Below, one piece after another: positions 1-6,098 of a stretch of 9,309 nucleotides of DNA (its first letter is position 1; each line of letters begins with the position of its first letter). The position numbers and the translations under genes are program-made. Below the pieces are notes generated by a model that worked only from the letters and a program-made list of their open reading frames with translations, did no database searches and was not told the DNA's origin. Location of the stretch: NCBI GenBank assembly GCA_902158745.1, contig CABGHH010000054.1:1-9309 (forward strand), in the 5' to 3' direction. This DNA comes from Candidatus Methanolliviera sp. GoM_asphalt. GTDB lineage: Archaea > Halobacteriota > Methanoliparia > Methanoliparales > Methanoliparaceae.

Positions 1-195
1 CAGAGACGGTTTCCACTCATGTTTAAGTGCAGACCTGATTAAATTTCCAATATGCGATGATGTTGGTTCCTTTGTCGAAATAACCGAAACCTCGCCTTTA
101 CTCCTAAGGTGCGCTGCCAAAACAGCCGTCTGCGTTGATAAGCCCGCCCCGTCTGCTCCTTCAAGCACTATCAATACTCCTGGTTCTGACGTCAT
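1..195 (-). CDS. Thymidylate kinase-like P-loop protein, N-terminal part (runs off left edge)
   Basis: Sixty-five N-terminal residues are visible on the minus strand; the rest lies beyond the left edge. The opening (GVLIVLEGADGAGLSTQ, residues 6-22) is a beta strand followed by a P-loop of the thymidylate kinase kind. The pattern LEGxDGxGxSTQ and the later TKEPTSSHIG (residues 41-50, matching the family's xxREP substrate-loop region) support dTMP kinase, which phosphorylates dTMP to dTDP in the cytosol. The invariant Walker A lysine (GxGKST) is replaced by leucine (L19). This could mark a divergent archaeal subfamily or a related nucleotide-binding protein, so no gene symbol is given. The ATG at 195 is preceded by GAGG eight bases upstream, a good ribosome-binding site. 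It is transcribed in the same direction as the adjacent tRNA-His, about 25 bases downstream of it. Confidence 0.72.
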   Translation of the reverse strand, partial: MTSEPGVLIVLEGADGAGLSTQTAVLAAHLRSKGEVSVISTKEPTSSHIGNLIRSALKHEWKPSL

Positions 196-219
196 TTGGT
201 TATCCTCGTTTAATTTAAG

Positions 220-291
220 GGCCGGAGCTGGGAATTGAACCCAGGTCTTGGGATTCACAGTCCCAAGGGATGCCGCTACTACACCCCTGCC
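220..291 (-). tRNA. tRNA-His (GUG anticodon), abnormal D-arm
   Basis: Read on the minus strand, the anticodon arm is TGGGA-CTGTGAA-TCCCA, giving anticodon GTG (His). The T-arm is CTGGG-TTCAATT-CCCAG, with a normal TTCAA loop. The acceptor stem GCAGGGG pairs with CTCCGGC with one mismatch (A3/G70) and one G-T pair. A G just 5' of the stem (base 291) can pair with the discriminator C73 (base 220), the hallmark G-1:C73 identity pair of tRNA-His. No CCA is encoded. Between T8-G9 and A21 only about 11 bases remain. They keep AG and GG (positions 14-15 and 18-19), but the bases opposite TCCC cannot form a normal D-stem, as if two or three G residues were lost. Either the gene is a decayed copy, the tRNA is unusual, or the assembly has a small deletion. 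The His identity is well supported; function is uncertain. Confidence 0.75.
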
Positions 292-308
292 ATTCTTTTT
301 GGCAAGTT

Positions 309-330
309 AAACTTTTTTAAAATTTTAATT
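309..330. promoter_or_regulatory. AT-rich promoter-like stretch between tRNA-His and the DUF835 gene
   Basis: An uninterrupted A/T run (CTTTTTTAAAATTTTAATT) lies 20-40 bases upstream of the tRNA 5' end on the minus strand, the right distance for an archaeal TATA box. It could serve in both directions. On the plus strand it is too close to the TTG at 329 for that start, but it could drive a transcript starting near 340, which would favour the internal ATG at 413. No clear BRE element is seen. Confidence 0.35.
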
Positions 331-1201
331 GTGTTTGATTTACAAGAAAGCCCCTTACCCCTGGTGGACGGAAGAAAGGCTAAAAAAGAGTAGTGCAGAA
401 TTTAAAGAAGCTATGCGCAAGGGAGCGAGGGAAGTTGAGGAGCGGTTTCAAAGGAAGAATGGGGAGCGATTCTGGGTTGAGATAATTCCTACACCAGTGA
501 AAAGCAATGGGGAATTAAAGTATTACCTGGCAAACTGGGTTGACATCACCGAGCGCAAGCGTGCGGAGAAGGCGCTGCAAAAGGCACATGACGAACTGGA
601 ACGTCGAGTAAAGGAACGTACCGCAGAACTGGTGAAGGCAAACGAACAACTGAAGCAGGAAATCCGCGAGCGTAAACATGCGGAAGTGAGAGTGAAAGAC
701 CTTGAGCTACTTGTGTTGCATAGATTATTCAAGCAAGGTAAAGGGTATTTGCTCGTTGAGGAAAAACCTGATACGGGTTTCAAATTGTTCAGCAAACTGA
801 TTAAATACGGTTTTAAAGGATTGCTCATCTCAAGGGTTCATTCTTCGCATATTCGCAGTGAATACGATGTAACGGATGCACAAATAATCTGGCTAACGCA
901 TATCAAAGGAGAGAACAATATTGTTCCGACAAACATAACACAGTTGAGCATAGCAGTAAAGGATTTTTCGGAAATGGGAGTTGAGGGCGTAATCATGCTG
1001 GAAGGTTCAGAATATCTCATTGCCCAGAACGGATTTGAGGTTGTTCTTCGTTTCGTCCAGGCGATGGTGGACATCGTCACGATAAGCAAGTGTAGTTTGA
1101 TAATGCCCTTCGATGCACGGACATTGAGTGAGGTTGAGTTGCATCGGTTGGAGCGAGAAGTAAATGTAATGAATGCTAAAGAGGTGAAGGAGCTTATCTA
1201 A
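329..1201 (+). CDS. PAS (N-truncated) - coiled coil - DUF835 signalling protein
   Basis: Residues 1-78 are the C-terminal half of a PAS domain: PYPWW at 9-13, the FQRKNGERFWVEI strand at 40-52, and the closing ANWVDITERKRAE at 68-80. Residues 79-130 are a charged coiled coil. Residues 137-280 fit DUF835, with GKGYLLVEE at 137, the central strand VIMLEGSEYLI at 221, and the end IMPFDARTLSEVELHRLERE. DUF835 is a domain of unknown function found C-terminally in archaeal sensor proteins. There is no histidine kinase domain, so this is probably a sensor or adaptor. The start is doubtful. A stop codon lies directly upstream of TTG 329, and the PAS core normally preceding LIGKKAPYPWW is absent. An in-frame ATG at 413 would give a protein of 262 residues. 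The gene is best read as 5'-truncated by a rearrangement beside the tRNA; it may still make the coiled-coil/DUF835 part. No ribosome-binding site is evident. Confidence 0.75.
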   Translation: MCLIYKKAPYPWWTEERLKKSSAEFKEAMRKGAREVEERFQRKNGERFWVEIIPTPVKSNGELKYYLANWVDITERKRAEKALQKAHDELERRVKERTAELVKANEQLKQEIRERKHAEVRVKDLELLVLHRLFKQGKGYLLVEEKPDTGFKLFSKLIKYGFKGLLISRVHSSHIRSEYDVTDAQIIWLTHIKGENNIVPTNITQLSIAVKDFSEMGVEGVIMLEGSEYLIAQNGFEVVLRFVQAMVDIVTISKCSLIMPFDARTLSEVELHRLEREVNVMNAKEVKELI

Positions 1202-1290
1202 AGTGCAAAAGGCTAAATAGCAAGGAATTTGAAGACGACCATAAGAACGGTTGCGGAAAAGAAAAATAACGGTTGAACGAGTTTTATTGG

Positions 1291-1305
1291 TTACCATTCA
1301 GGTAA
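1291..1305 (+). terminator. Weak hairpin after the DUF835 gene
   Basis: TTACC and GGTAA form a 5-bp stem around a 5-base loop, followed by AATTTTAT. It lies 90 bases past the DUF835 stop codon and just ahead of the next promoter. It could be a transcription end signal, but the stem is short and the call is tentative. Confidence 0.25.
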
Positions 1306-1317
1306 AATTTTATAAAA

Positions 1318-1334
1318 ACCGAAAACTTTATATG
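1318..1334 (+). promoter_or_regulatory. Archaeal promoter (BRE + TATA) for the 94-residue membrane protein
   Basis: CCGAAAAC followed by TTTATATG (TATA box at 1327-1334) matches the archaeal pattern of a purine-rich BRE directly upstream of the TATA element. Transcription would be expected to start about 25 bases downstream, near 1355-1360, leaving a leader of about 75 bases before the ATG at 1434. A second TATA-like stretch (TATAATAT) at 1363-1370 could give a shorter leader. Confidence 0.65.
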
Positions 1335-1341
1335 TGCTTTC

Positions 1342-1366
1342 TATACATGTCACTAACATATGTATA
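1342..1366. promoter_or_regulatory. 7-bp inverted repeat at the expected transcription start (possible operator)
   Basis: TATACAT (1342-1348) and ATGTATA (1360-1366) are perfect inverted copies separated by 11 bases. The centre-to-centre distance is 18 bases. The repeat sits just downstream of the TATA box and spans the predicted start, where an archaeal repressor dimer would block polymerase. AT-rich DNA makes chance repeats more likely, so confidence is modest. Confidence 0.4.
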
Positions 1367-1433
1367 ATATAGGTGCGCATGACATAGGGAAGGGGCGGCG
1401 GAAAGCGATAAGGACATCGAGGGGGAGGGTTAA

Positions 1434-1718
1434 ATGATAACTAAAATAATCATCGTCTGGCTCGCAATACTAATCATAGGCAGTTTTTGGCTTACGACCG
1501 TGCCAGGCTCAGAACTGGTGGACATGGCTGTTGTTCCCAGGGCGGATAAGCAGATAATAACCACCTTCAAGCTGAACAATCCAACTTCTGAAGCGAGTTC
1601 TGTTGCGTACACCTTCTATGCCAATAAGGAGCTCATGCTGAGCGGAGCTTCAACCATCGCTCCACAGTCAAGAAATAAAACTTATGAAGAAAAAACTTCT
1701 CAATTGTTTAATTTTTGA
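1434..1718 (+). CDS. Small membrane-anchored or exported protein of unknown function
   Basis: The 94-residue product starts with a short basic N-terminus (MITK) and one hydrophobic segment at about residues 5-22 (IIIVWLAILIIGSFWLTT). That is either a signal anchor or an uncleaved signal peptide. The rest (FKLNNPTSEASSVAYTFYANKE, residues 45-66) alternates like beta strands and resembles the opening strands of CARDB/immunoglobulin-like extracellular domains. The resemblance is too short to assign. The domain would be incomplete: the protein ends in an AT-rich, Lys/Asn-rich tail (KTYEEKTSQLFNF) that may come from a frameshift or truncation. The ATG is preceded by GGGGGAGGG four bases upstream, a strong ribosome-binding site. 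It has its own promoter and a possible operator, so it appears to be a monocistronic, regulated gene. I do not recognise the family. Confidence 0.6.
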   Translation: MITKIIIVWLAILIIGSFWLTTVPGSELVDMAVVPRADKQIITTFKLNNPTSEASSVAYTFYANKELMLSGASTIAPQSRNKTYEEKTSQLFNF

Positions 1719-1741
1719 ACGGTTTGTTTACTTTAAGTGTC

Positions 1742-1750
1742 TATATATAA
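1742..1750 (+). promoter_or_regulatory. TATA box upstream of the winged-helix gene
   Basis: TATATATAA lies 57 bases before the ATG at 1807, downstream of a TTTAAGTG stretch that is only a weak BRE. Transcription starting about 25 bases downstream would leave a leader of roughly 30-40 bases that includes the GGGGGG ribosome-binding site at 1793-1799. Confidence 0.55.
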
Positions 1751-1806
1751 CACCTATTCCTACCTATAACATTTTAGGGGATAAAAAGTAAAGGGGGGGA
1801 TAAAAT

Positions 1807-2061
1807 ATGACAATAGAAAAGATGCAGGTTGAAGAGCATAAGCCAAAAGGGAAAGTCCTCGATGAGACATTGGAATTTTTGCAAGATTCACAGTGGCATT
1901 CAGTAGAAGAAATTGAAGAAAAAATCTGTTTGCCAGATAAAAAGCTCGCTTCTATTCTTAGCTTCTTCGCACAATTTGATTTAATTAGTCGAGCAGGTGA
2001 GAAAAGCATGGCGAAGATAACGCCTTTGGGTTTGAGCTTTTTAGCACTCCCGCGCGAATAA
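1807..2061 (+). CDS. Small winged helix-turn-helix protein
   Basis: This 84-residue protein is almost entirely a winged-helix fold. It has a first helix VLDETLEFLQDSQ (17-29), then HSVEEIEEKICL (31-42), then a recognition helix DKKLASILSFFAQFDLI (44-60). A short wing follows (SRAGEKSMAKITPLG), then a final helix. The pattern 'WHSxEEIxEKxxLxxxKLxxILxFxxxFxLI' is typical of small archaeal wHTH proteins that bind DNA as dimers. There is no ligand or receiver domain. The ATG at 1807 follows a G-rich ribosome-binding site (AAGGGGGGGA) about seven bases upstream; M6 is a less likely start. It is transcribed alone and converges with the kinase block. It is the only DNA-binding-type protein in the window, so it might regulate the neighbouring small membrane protein or itself, but nothing visible ties it to the kinases. 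Confidence 0.7.
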   Translation: MTIEKMQVEEHKPKGKVLDETLEFLQDSQWHSVEEIEEKICLPDKKLASILSFFAQFDLISRAGEKSMAKITPLGLSFLALPRE

Positions 2062-2083
2062 AACCACGAGATTTTACAACACT

Positions 2084-2104
2084 TTTTCTTTTTACAAAAG
2101 AAAA
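2084..2104. terminator. T/A-rich hairpin between convergent genes (bidirectional terminator)
   Basis: TTTTCTTTT (2084-2092) and AAAAGAAAA (2096-2104) form a perfect 9-bp stem with a 3-base loop, 22 bases past the winged-helix stop. The transcript is U-rich in both directions, which suits archaeal termination, where oligo-U tracts are the main signal. Confidence 0.55.
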
Positions 2105-2145
2105 CCTGTGCTAAAAGGAAATCTATAGGAATATTTTAGTCAAGG

Positions 2146-2162
2146 TTTTACCGAAGGTAAAA
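2146..2162. terminator. Hairpin downstream of the receiver-kinase gene
   Basis: TTTTACC (2146-2152) and GGTAAAA (2156-2162) form a 7-bp stem with loop GAA. On the minus strand a T6 run (2159-2164) leads into it, about 33 bases past the kinase stop codon. It may end the minus-strand transcript or act with the 2084-2104 hairpin. Confidence 0.4.
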
Positions 2163-2196
2163 AAGTTGTGTGAGAATCTGTGTAATCGTGTGGTTA

Positions 2197-3447
2197 TTAG
2201 CCAATATAAGGAGCTTCTTTTTTAGTAATTTTTTGGGTTATTGGAATCGAGAAATAAAATGTTGAGCCTTTCCCTAATGCGCTTTCTGCCCCTACGTTGC
2301 CGTTATGCGCTTGAATAAGGCCTTTAGCGATTGCTAATCCTAAACCCGTTCCAACATGTTCCCTTCTCATAGAAGAATCAATTTGAGAGAACGGTTTGAA
2401 CAATTTCTTTTGATCCGCTTTTGCAATCCCAATACCATAATCTGTTATACTAACCTGAACATTTTTCCCCAAACGTTTAGTTTCAATAATCACTTTGCCT
2501 GCTTTTTCAGAGAATTTTATCGCATTGTTCAATAGATTGCCTATTGCCTGTCCTAATCTTTCAGCATCACCAATTATGTTTGGCATCTCTGCTAACTTTG
2601 CACTTATTTCAATATTTTTTCCCTTAGCAAATGCTTCCTGCATCTTTATTGCTTCTTTAACTGCGCCATTGAGATTCATAGAATCAAAAGACAACTTAAT
2701 CCTCCCTGCTTCTATTCTTGAAAGGTCCAGAATATCCCCAATCAAGTTTTCCAACCTTGTTAGATTTCTGAGAACAACCTCTATGCTCTTTTCTTGTTTC
2801 TTATTTAATTTCCCCACGTATCCTTCCCGCAGCATTTGTAATTGAGATTTCATAGGCGTTAGAGGAGTTTTTAATTCGTGGGACGTTATGGATAAAAAAT
2901 CGGTTTTCATCCTTGTTACCTCCTTTAAATCCGCCATGTGTCCCATCGCCTTTTTCAACTTGTCTCTCTCTTTTTTAAGTTCTTTTAAGAGCTGCTCACG
3001 TTCTTCCTCCGCTCGTTTACGCTCAGCGATATTCAGCCATTCTCGTAACACACGCTCTGCGGTCCATGGTAGATCCTGTAACTCCACAGCGTTTTTTGTT
3101 ACATAATCCATAGCACCAGATTTTAGCGACCGAACTGCTAATCGCTCGGAACCATAACTTGTAAGGATAATTCCCGGAATGCCAACCTCTCCCATCTTCC
3201 TCCCTTTTCCAATCACGCTCAAACCATCACCGTCCGGTAGGAGATAGTCAGCAATGATAAGTGAAGGCGGCTTGTTTTCATTTTCAGCCAGCCATTTCAT
3301 CGCTTCTTTGAAACTTGCAACCCATTCGATCTTCCAATCAGAGCCAATATCCTCAAATAACTTACGAATGAGTTCAGCATGTGCCTCCTCATCCTCAACC
3401 AGTAAAATAGTTTTATTTCCTCCTGCTTGCTCTTTCGGTTCGGTCAT
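2197..3447 (-). CDS. Receiver-histidine kinase hybrid (REC-HisKA-HATPase, type C)
   Basis: This 416-residue soluble kinase has an N-terminal receiver domain (about 12-135). Its parts are the acidic pocket E18/D19, phosphoacceptor D67 (IIADYLLPDGDG), switch T96 and conserved K118. A coiled coil spans 136-180 (AERKRAEEEREQLLKEL). HisKA begins around 180 with H190 in SHELKTPLTPM, the canonical type. The HATPase domain carries the N-box (NLLNNAIKFS, N304-N308), DYGIG at 336-340, FKPF at 350, and the ATP-lid glycines GTGLGLAIAKG from 366. All catalytic residues are present. No membrane segment or PAS/GAF sensor exists, so input probably arrives as phosphoryl transfer onto D67 from another kinase or the free regulator next door. 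It follows the 3485-3934 regulator by 37 bases in the same direction, with GAGG four bases ahead of its ATG, and is probably cotranscribed. Its kinase is only distantly related to types A and B in the same block. Confidence 0.92.
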   Translation of the reverse strand: MTEPKEQAGGNKTILLVEDEEAHAELIRKLFEDIGSDWKIEWVASFKEAMKWLAENENKPPSLIIADYLLPDGDGLSVIGKGRKMGEVGIPGIILTSYGSERLAVRSLKSGAMDYVTKNAVELQDLPWTAERVLREWLNIAERKRAEEEREQLLKELKKERDKLKKAMGHMADLKEVTRMKTDFLSITSHELKTPLTPMKSQLQMLREGYVGKLNKKQEKSIEVVLRNLTRLENLIGDILDLSRIEAGRIKLSFDSMNLNGAVKEAIKMQEAFAKGKNIEISAKLAEMPNIIGDAERLGQAIGNLLNNAIKFSEKAGKVIIETKRLGKNVQVSITDYGIGIAKADQKKLFKPFSQIDSSMRREHVGTGLGLAIAKGLIQAHNGNVGAESALGKGSTFYFSIPITQKITKKEAPYIG

Positions 3448-3484
3448 ATTCCTCTTCTTGCAGCGATTACGGTGAGCATATTCC

Positions 3485-3934
3485 TTATTCCTTCATCCTC
3501 CCAGGCTGTCGGTTCCATACAAGCCAATAAAAACCCAAATCGCTTATCATCTCATTGAACTTAGTGAAGTCAACAGGTTTTACAAGGTAACTATTCACGT
3601 ATTGATGATACGCTCTGGCCATGTCTGTCTCACTTTCAGAGGTTGTGAGTATCACTACTGGTATACCTCTTAGTTCTTCCGATTGTTTTATTTCCTTTAG
3701 CACTTCGAGACCATCGATTTTTGGAAGTCGCAGATCGAGAAGGATCAGATCAGGTCGTGGGCTTTTTCCCTCATCTACATATTCTCCACGACGGAAAAGA
3801 TAATCCAGTGCTTCTCCACCGTCAGCGACCCAGTGGATTACTTTGGCTACCTGTGCATCTTCGAGAACTCGCATGATGAGCATTGCATGTGCTTCTTCAT
3901 CTTCTACGAGCAAAATCACAACTTTTCCTTTCAT
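3485..3934 (-). CDS. Single-domain response regulator, Rcp1-like (third copy, divergent)
   Basis: The 149 residues are one receiver domain with no output. Features are the acidic pair E11/D12 (LLVEDEEAH), phosphoacceptor D67 (PDLILLDLRLPKIDG), switch T97/T98 (VVILTTS) and K119 before P120. The long insert ALDYLFRRGEY (42-52) and the aromatic C-terminal helix (FYWLVWNRQPG) are marks of the Rcp1 family, the free regulators paired with bacterial phytochrome-type kinases. Such proteins act as phosphoryl shuttles or bind partners rather than DNA. The gene leads a two-gene unit with the type C receiver-kinase. AGAGGAG runs right up to the ATG, an unusually tight ribosome-binding site. A TATA-like box lies about 40 bases upstream. 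It is clearly more divergent than the two near-identical regulators upstream in the block. Confidence 0.9.
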   Translation of the reverse strand: MKGKVVILLVEDEEAHAMLIMRVLEDAQVAKVIHWVADGGEALDYLFRRGEYVDEGKSPRPDLILLDLRLPKIDGLEVLKEIKQSEELRGIPVVILTTSESETDMARAYHQYVNSYLVKPVDFTKFNEMISDLGFYWLVWNRQPGRMKE

Positions 3935-3972
3935 CTCCTCTTATATATATTAATTTGTTATTTGTCTTTGTC

Positions 3973-3981
3973 CTATAAATA
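3973..3981 (-). promoter_or_regulatory. Promoter for the third regulator/type C kinase pair
   Basis: Read on the minus strand, ATATTTATAGG lies about 40 bases upstream of the ATG at 3934 and within the 74-base gap after the frameshifted kinase. It would give a short leader containing AGAGGAG. A second AT run (ATATATATAA) sits too close to the start to be the TATA box. The gap indicates a separate transcription unit from the upstream array. Confidence 0.45.
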
Positions 3982-4008
3982 TTGTAACAAAATCTATGTC
4001 CTTTTTCT

Positions 4009-4903
4009 TTATATCTTATGAACAGGCAAAGTAAAACACACGCTGCACCCTTTACCCTTCCCTGATTCTATCCATACACTGCCACCATGCACTTCTATTA
4101 TTCGTTTCACGATAGTTAACCCAACTCCTGTACCAGCCTCTTTGGTCTTCTTTTTCACCTGATAAAACAAATTGAACACTTTTTCGTGCTGGTCCTGGTC
4201 AATGCCTATGCCATTATCACCCACAAAGAACACGGGTTCACTGCTATCGCCATCAATTCGATAACCTATGTCTATCTTTGGACACGATTGCTCACCCATG
4301 TAATTTATGCTGTTTTCAATAAGATTCACCAGCACCTCGACTATTCTTGTACGGTCCACGAGAACAGCAGGGAAGTCCGCAGCCAGCGAAATTTCAACGC
4401 CACTCGATTTTATTTTTGCCGCGGTCTGGTCCAATGCTTCTTGAACAAGATATCCAAAAAGGCACATCCTCTGGCGGGTTTACCACACGACCCACGCGAG
4501 AGAATTTCAGCGTGTCACTCAGTAACCTATCCATCTTTACGACGGCTTTTTCTATTTGCTTTAAGTCGCTTTCCACTTTCTCTACTTCTTTCTGCCCTAC
4601 ATCTTTTTTAAGCAGGCCAACAAAGCCCTGGATGGTAACAAGAGGTGACCTGAGGTCGTGAGACACGGTATACACAAATCTTTCAAGCTCTTCATTCTTT
4701 GCTTCAAGTTCTTTCAAAAGGCGTTCACGTTCCTCTTCCGCATGCTTACGCTCTGCGATATTCTGCTTCAAATCCTCGTTTGCTTCCTTCCAAAGATTGA
4801 AGACGGAAAACAGACTCTCATGTAAAATCCTGAGTGCGGCGTTGCACTCATCGAGACGGAGTTTCAGCTCGTCCTGCTTGCGCTTGGTGATTTCCTTACT
4901 CAT
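4009..4903 (-). pseudogene. Histidine kinase type A, broken by a one-base frameshift
   Basis: Two overlapping minus-strand frames (4903-4394 and 4467-4009) make one kinase of about 297 residues if joined. The first part has a coiled coil (about 1-72) and HisKA with H82 in SHDLRSPLVTIQGF, reaching PPEDVPF at 143-149. The second resumes with GYLVQEALDQT and holds the N-box NLIENS, DNGIGID, the lid GTGVGLTIVKR and the C-terminal FTLPV. The type A kinase immediately upstream reads PPEDVPFGEIVQEALEPT without interruption. The break maps to a run of five T (plus-strand A at 4456-4460): one T fewer restores PFGYLVQEAL. This may be a sequencing error, a true mutation or programmed slippage. The ATG shares ATGAGTAA with the stop of the upstream gene, an 8-base overlap that implies translational coupling. 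Unlike its neighbour it has no receiver domain. If the frameshift is real, the product would phosphorylate nothing, as it lacks the ATPase domain. Confidence 0.85.
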
Positions 4904-6098
4904 GATTATTATCCTTATCCTCTTTCTTCCACTTGGCAGGCAAAGTAAAACAAACCGTGCAGCCCTTTTCCTTCTCTGATTCTATCCACACACGACCCCC
5001 ATGCACTTCTATTATTCGTTTCACGATTGCCAGTCCGACACCAGTCCCTTTACTCTTTTTATCCTCTTTGTAAAACAATTCGAACACCTTTTCGTGCTGG
5101 CTTGGTTCAATGCCTATGCCATTATCATGCACGAAGAAAACGGACTCACCATTATCAAGCCGATAACCTATGTCTATCTTTGGATGTAGTTGTTCAACCA
5201 TATTATTTACGCTGTTTTCAATAAGATTTATCAGCACCTCGACTATCTTCATGCGGTCCACGTGAACAACTGGGAAGTTTTCAGCCACGGAAACCACAAC
5301 GCCGCCCGATTTTATTTTCACTGCTGTTGGCTCCAAAGCTTCTTGAACAATTTCTCCAAATGGCACATCCTCCGGCGGATTTACTATACGACCGATGCGT
5401 GATAGTTTTAGCGTATCGCTCAGCAGGCGATCCATCTTTACAGCGGCTTTTTCTATTTGGTTGAAGTCAGCTTCTAACTTTTCCTTTTCGTTATTTTTGA
5501 GGTCCTTTCGCAGTATGCCAATGAAACCCTGGATGGTCACGAGTGGCGACCTTAAATCGTGGGAGACCGTGTAAACAAATCTTTCAAGCTCCGCATTCTT
5601 TGCCTCAAGCTCTCCCGATAGCCTCCTCTTTTCATCCTCCGCTAACTTTCGCTTCCATGTTTCCAGTGTTATTTTGAGGGTGCTCAATAATCTATCCTTA
5701 GTGAGGTGGTCTTTTGGAATGTAGTCAATAGCACCTTCATGGATGGACTGAACCGCAATCTCTTCACTTCCAAACCCGGTAAGCATGACCACGGGTGCTA
5801 TCTTCTTTTCAACAATCTCTTCAAGCCATTCTATGCCTGATTTATCTGGCATCAGGATGTCCATAAGCACCAGATCAATTTCTCCCTTGTCCAGAGCGTC
5901 CTGTATCTCTTCTTTTTGCCCTGCCTCCTTCAATACGAAATCCGTGTCTGCCGATCGTAAATATGTTCGCACCAATTTACGGAATGCCGGGTCGTCGTCG
6001 CAGACGAGAATTTTTACCGGTGTTTTTTTCGTCTCTTCCTCCATCTTCATTCCTCCTTGCCCATCTCCCATCTCCCATCTCTCCTCTTCTATCTTCAT
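4896..6098 (-). CDS. Receiver-histidine kinase hybrid (REC-HisKA-HATPase, type A)
   Basis: Numbered from the longest start (400 residues), the receiver domain covers about 28-145. It has the acidic pocket D34-D36, phosphoacceptor D80 (LVLMDILMPDKSG), T107 and K129. A short coiled coil (150-172) leads to HisKA with H180 in SHDLRSPLVTIQGF. The HATPase domain has the N-box NLIENSVNN (N295), DNGIG at 325-329 and GTGVGLAIVK from 351. The protein is soluble and complete. The receiver is about 92% identical by eye to that of the 6564-7790 gene, but the kinase is the type A of its downstream neighbour. ATG 6098 overlaps the preceding regulator's stop (ATGA). A second and third ATG at 6050 and 6044 follow another GGAGGA. 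The 6044 start (MEEETKK) is the one conserved in the paralog and is preferred, which removes 18 residues. The last eight bases overlap the next kinase start. Confidence 0.92.
   Translation of the reverse strand: MKIEEERWEMGDGQGGMKMEEETKKTPVKILVCDDDPAFRKLVRTYLRSADTDFVLKEAGQKEEIQDALDKGEIDLVLMDILMPDKSGIEWLEEIVEKKIAPVVMLTGFGSEEIAVQSIHEGAIDYIPKDHLTKDRLLSTLKITLETWKRKLAEDEKRRLSGELEAKNAELERFVYTVSHDLRSPLVTIQGFIGILRKDLKNNEKEKLEADFNQIEKAAVKMDRLLSDTLKLSRIGRIVNPPEDVPFGEIVQEALEPTAVKIKSGGVVVSVAENFPVVHVDRMKIVEVLINLIENSVNNMVEQLHPKIDIGYRLDNGESVFFVHDNGIGIEPSQHEKVFELFYKEDKKSKGTGVGLAIVKRIIEVHGGRVWIESEKEKGCTVCFTLPAKWKKEDKDNNHE
6044..6098 (-). promoter_or_regulatory. Duplicated ribosome-binding site and start region (two AAGGAGGAATGAAGAT copies)
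   Basis: On the minus strand AAGGAGGAATGAAGAT occurs at the end of the preceding regulator (ATG 6098) and again about 48 bases on (ATG 6050, then ATG 6044). Between them lie three tandem copies of a 7-bp unit (CCCATCT on the plus strand, 6060-6080). The equivalent region of the paralog (7790-7863) is 19 bases longer and has a stop codon (TAG) seven codons after the first ATG. This supports the inner start there and probably here. Confidence 0.6.

Noticed and set aside
291..330. Attachment site of an integrated element at the tRNA
   Set aside because: No repeat of the tRNA 3' end and no integrase is visible, and the damage lies on the 5' side, opposite to the usual att position; kept only as a possible recombination junction.
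1007..1297. Minus-strand 96-residue open frame over the end of the DUF835 gene
   Set aside because: It overlaps a gene with clear domain homology and has no recognisable motif or ribosome-binding site; it is a shadow frame.
4186..4661. Two overlapping plus-strand frames opposite the frameshifted kinase
   Set aside because: The minus strand holds unmistakable HisKA and HATPase motifs; the plus frames show no domain and no start signals.
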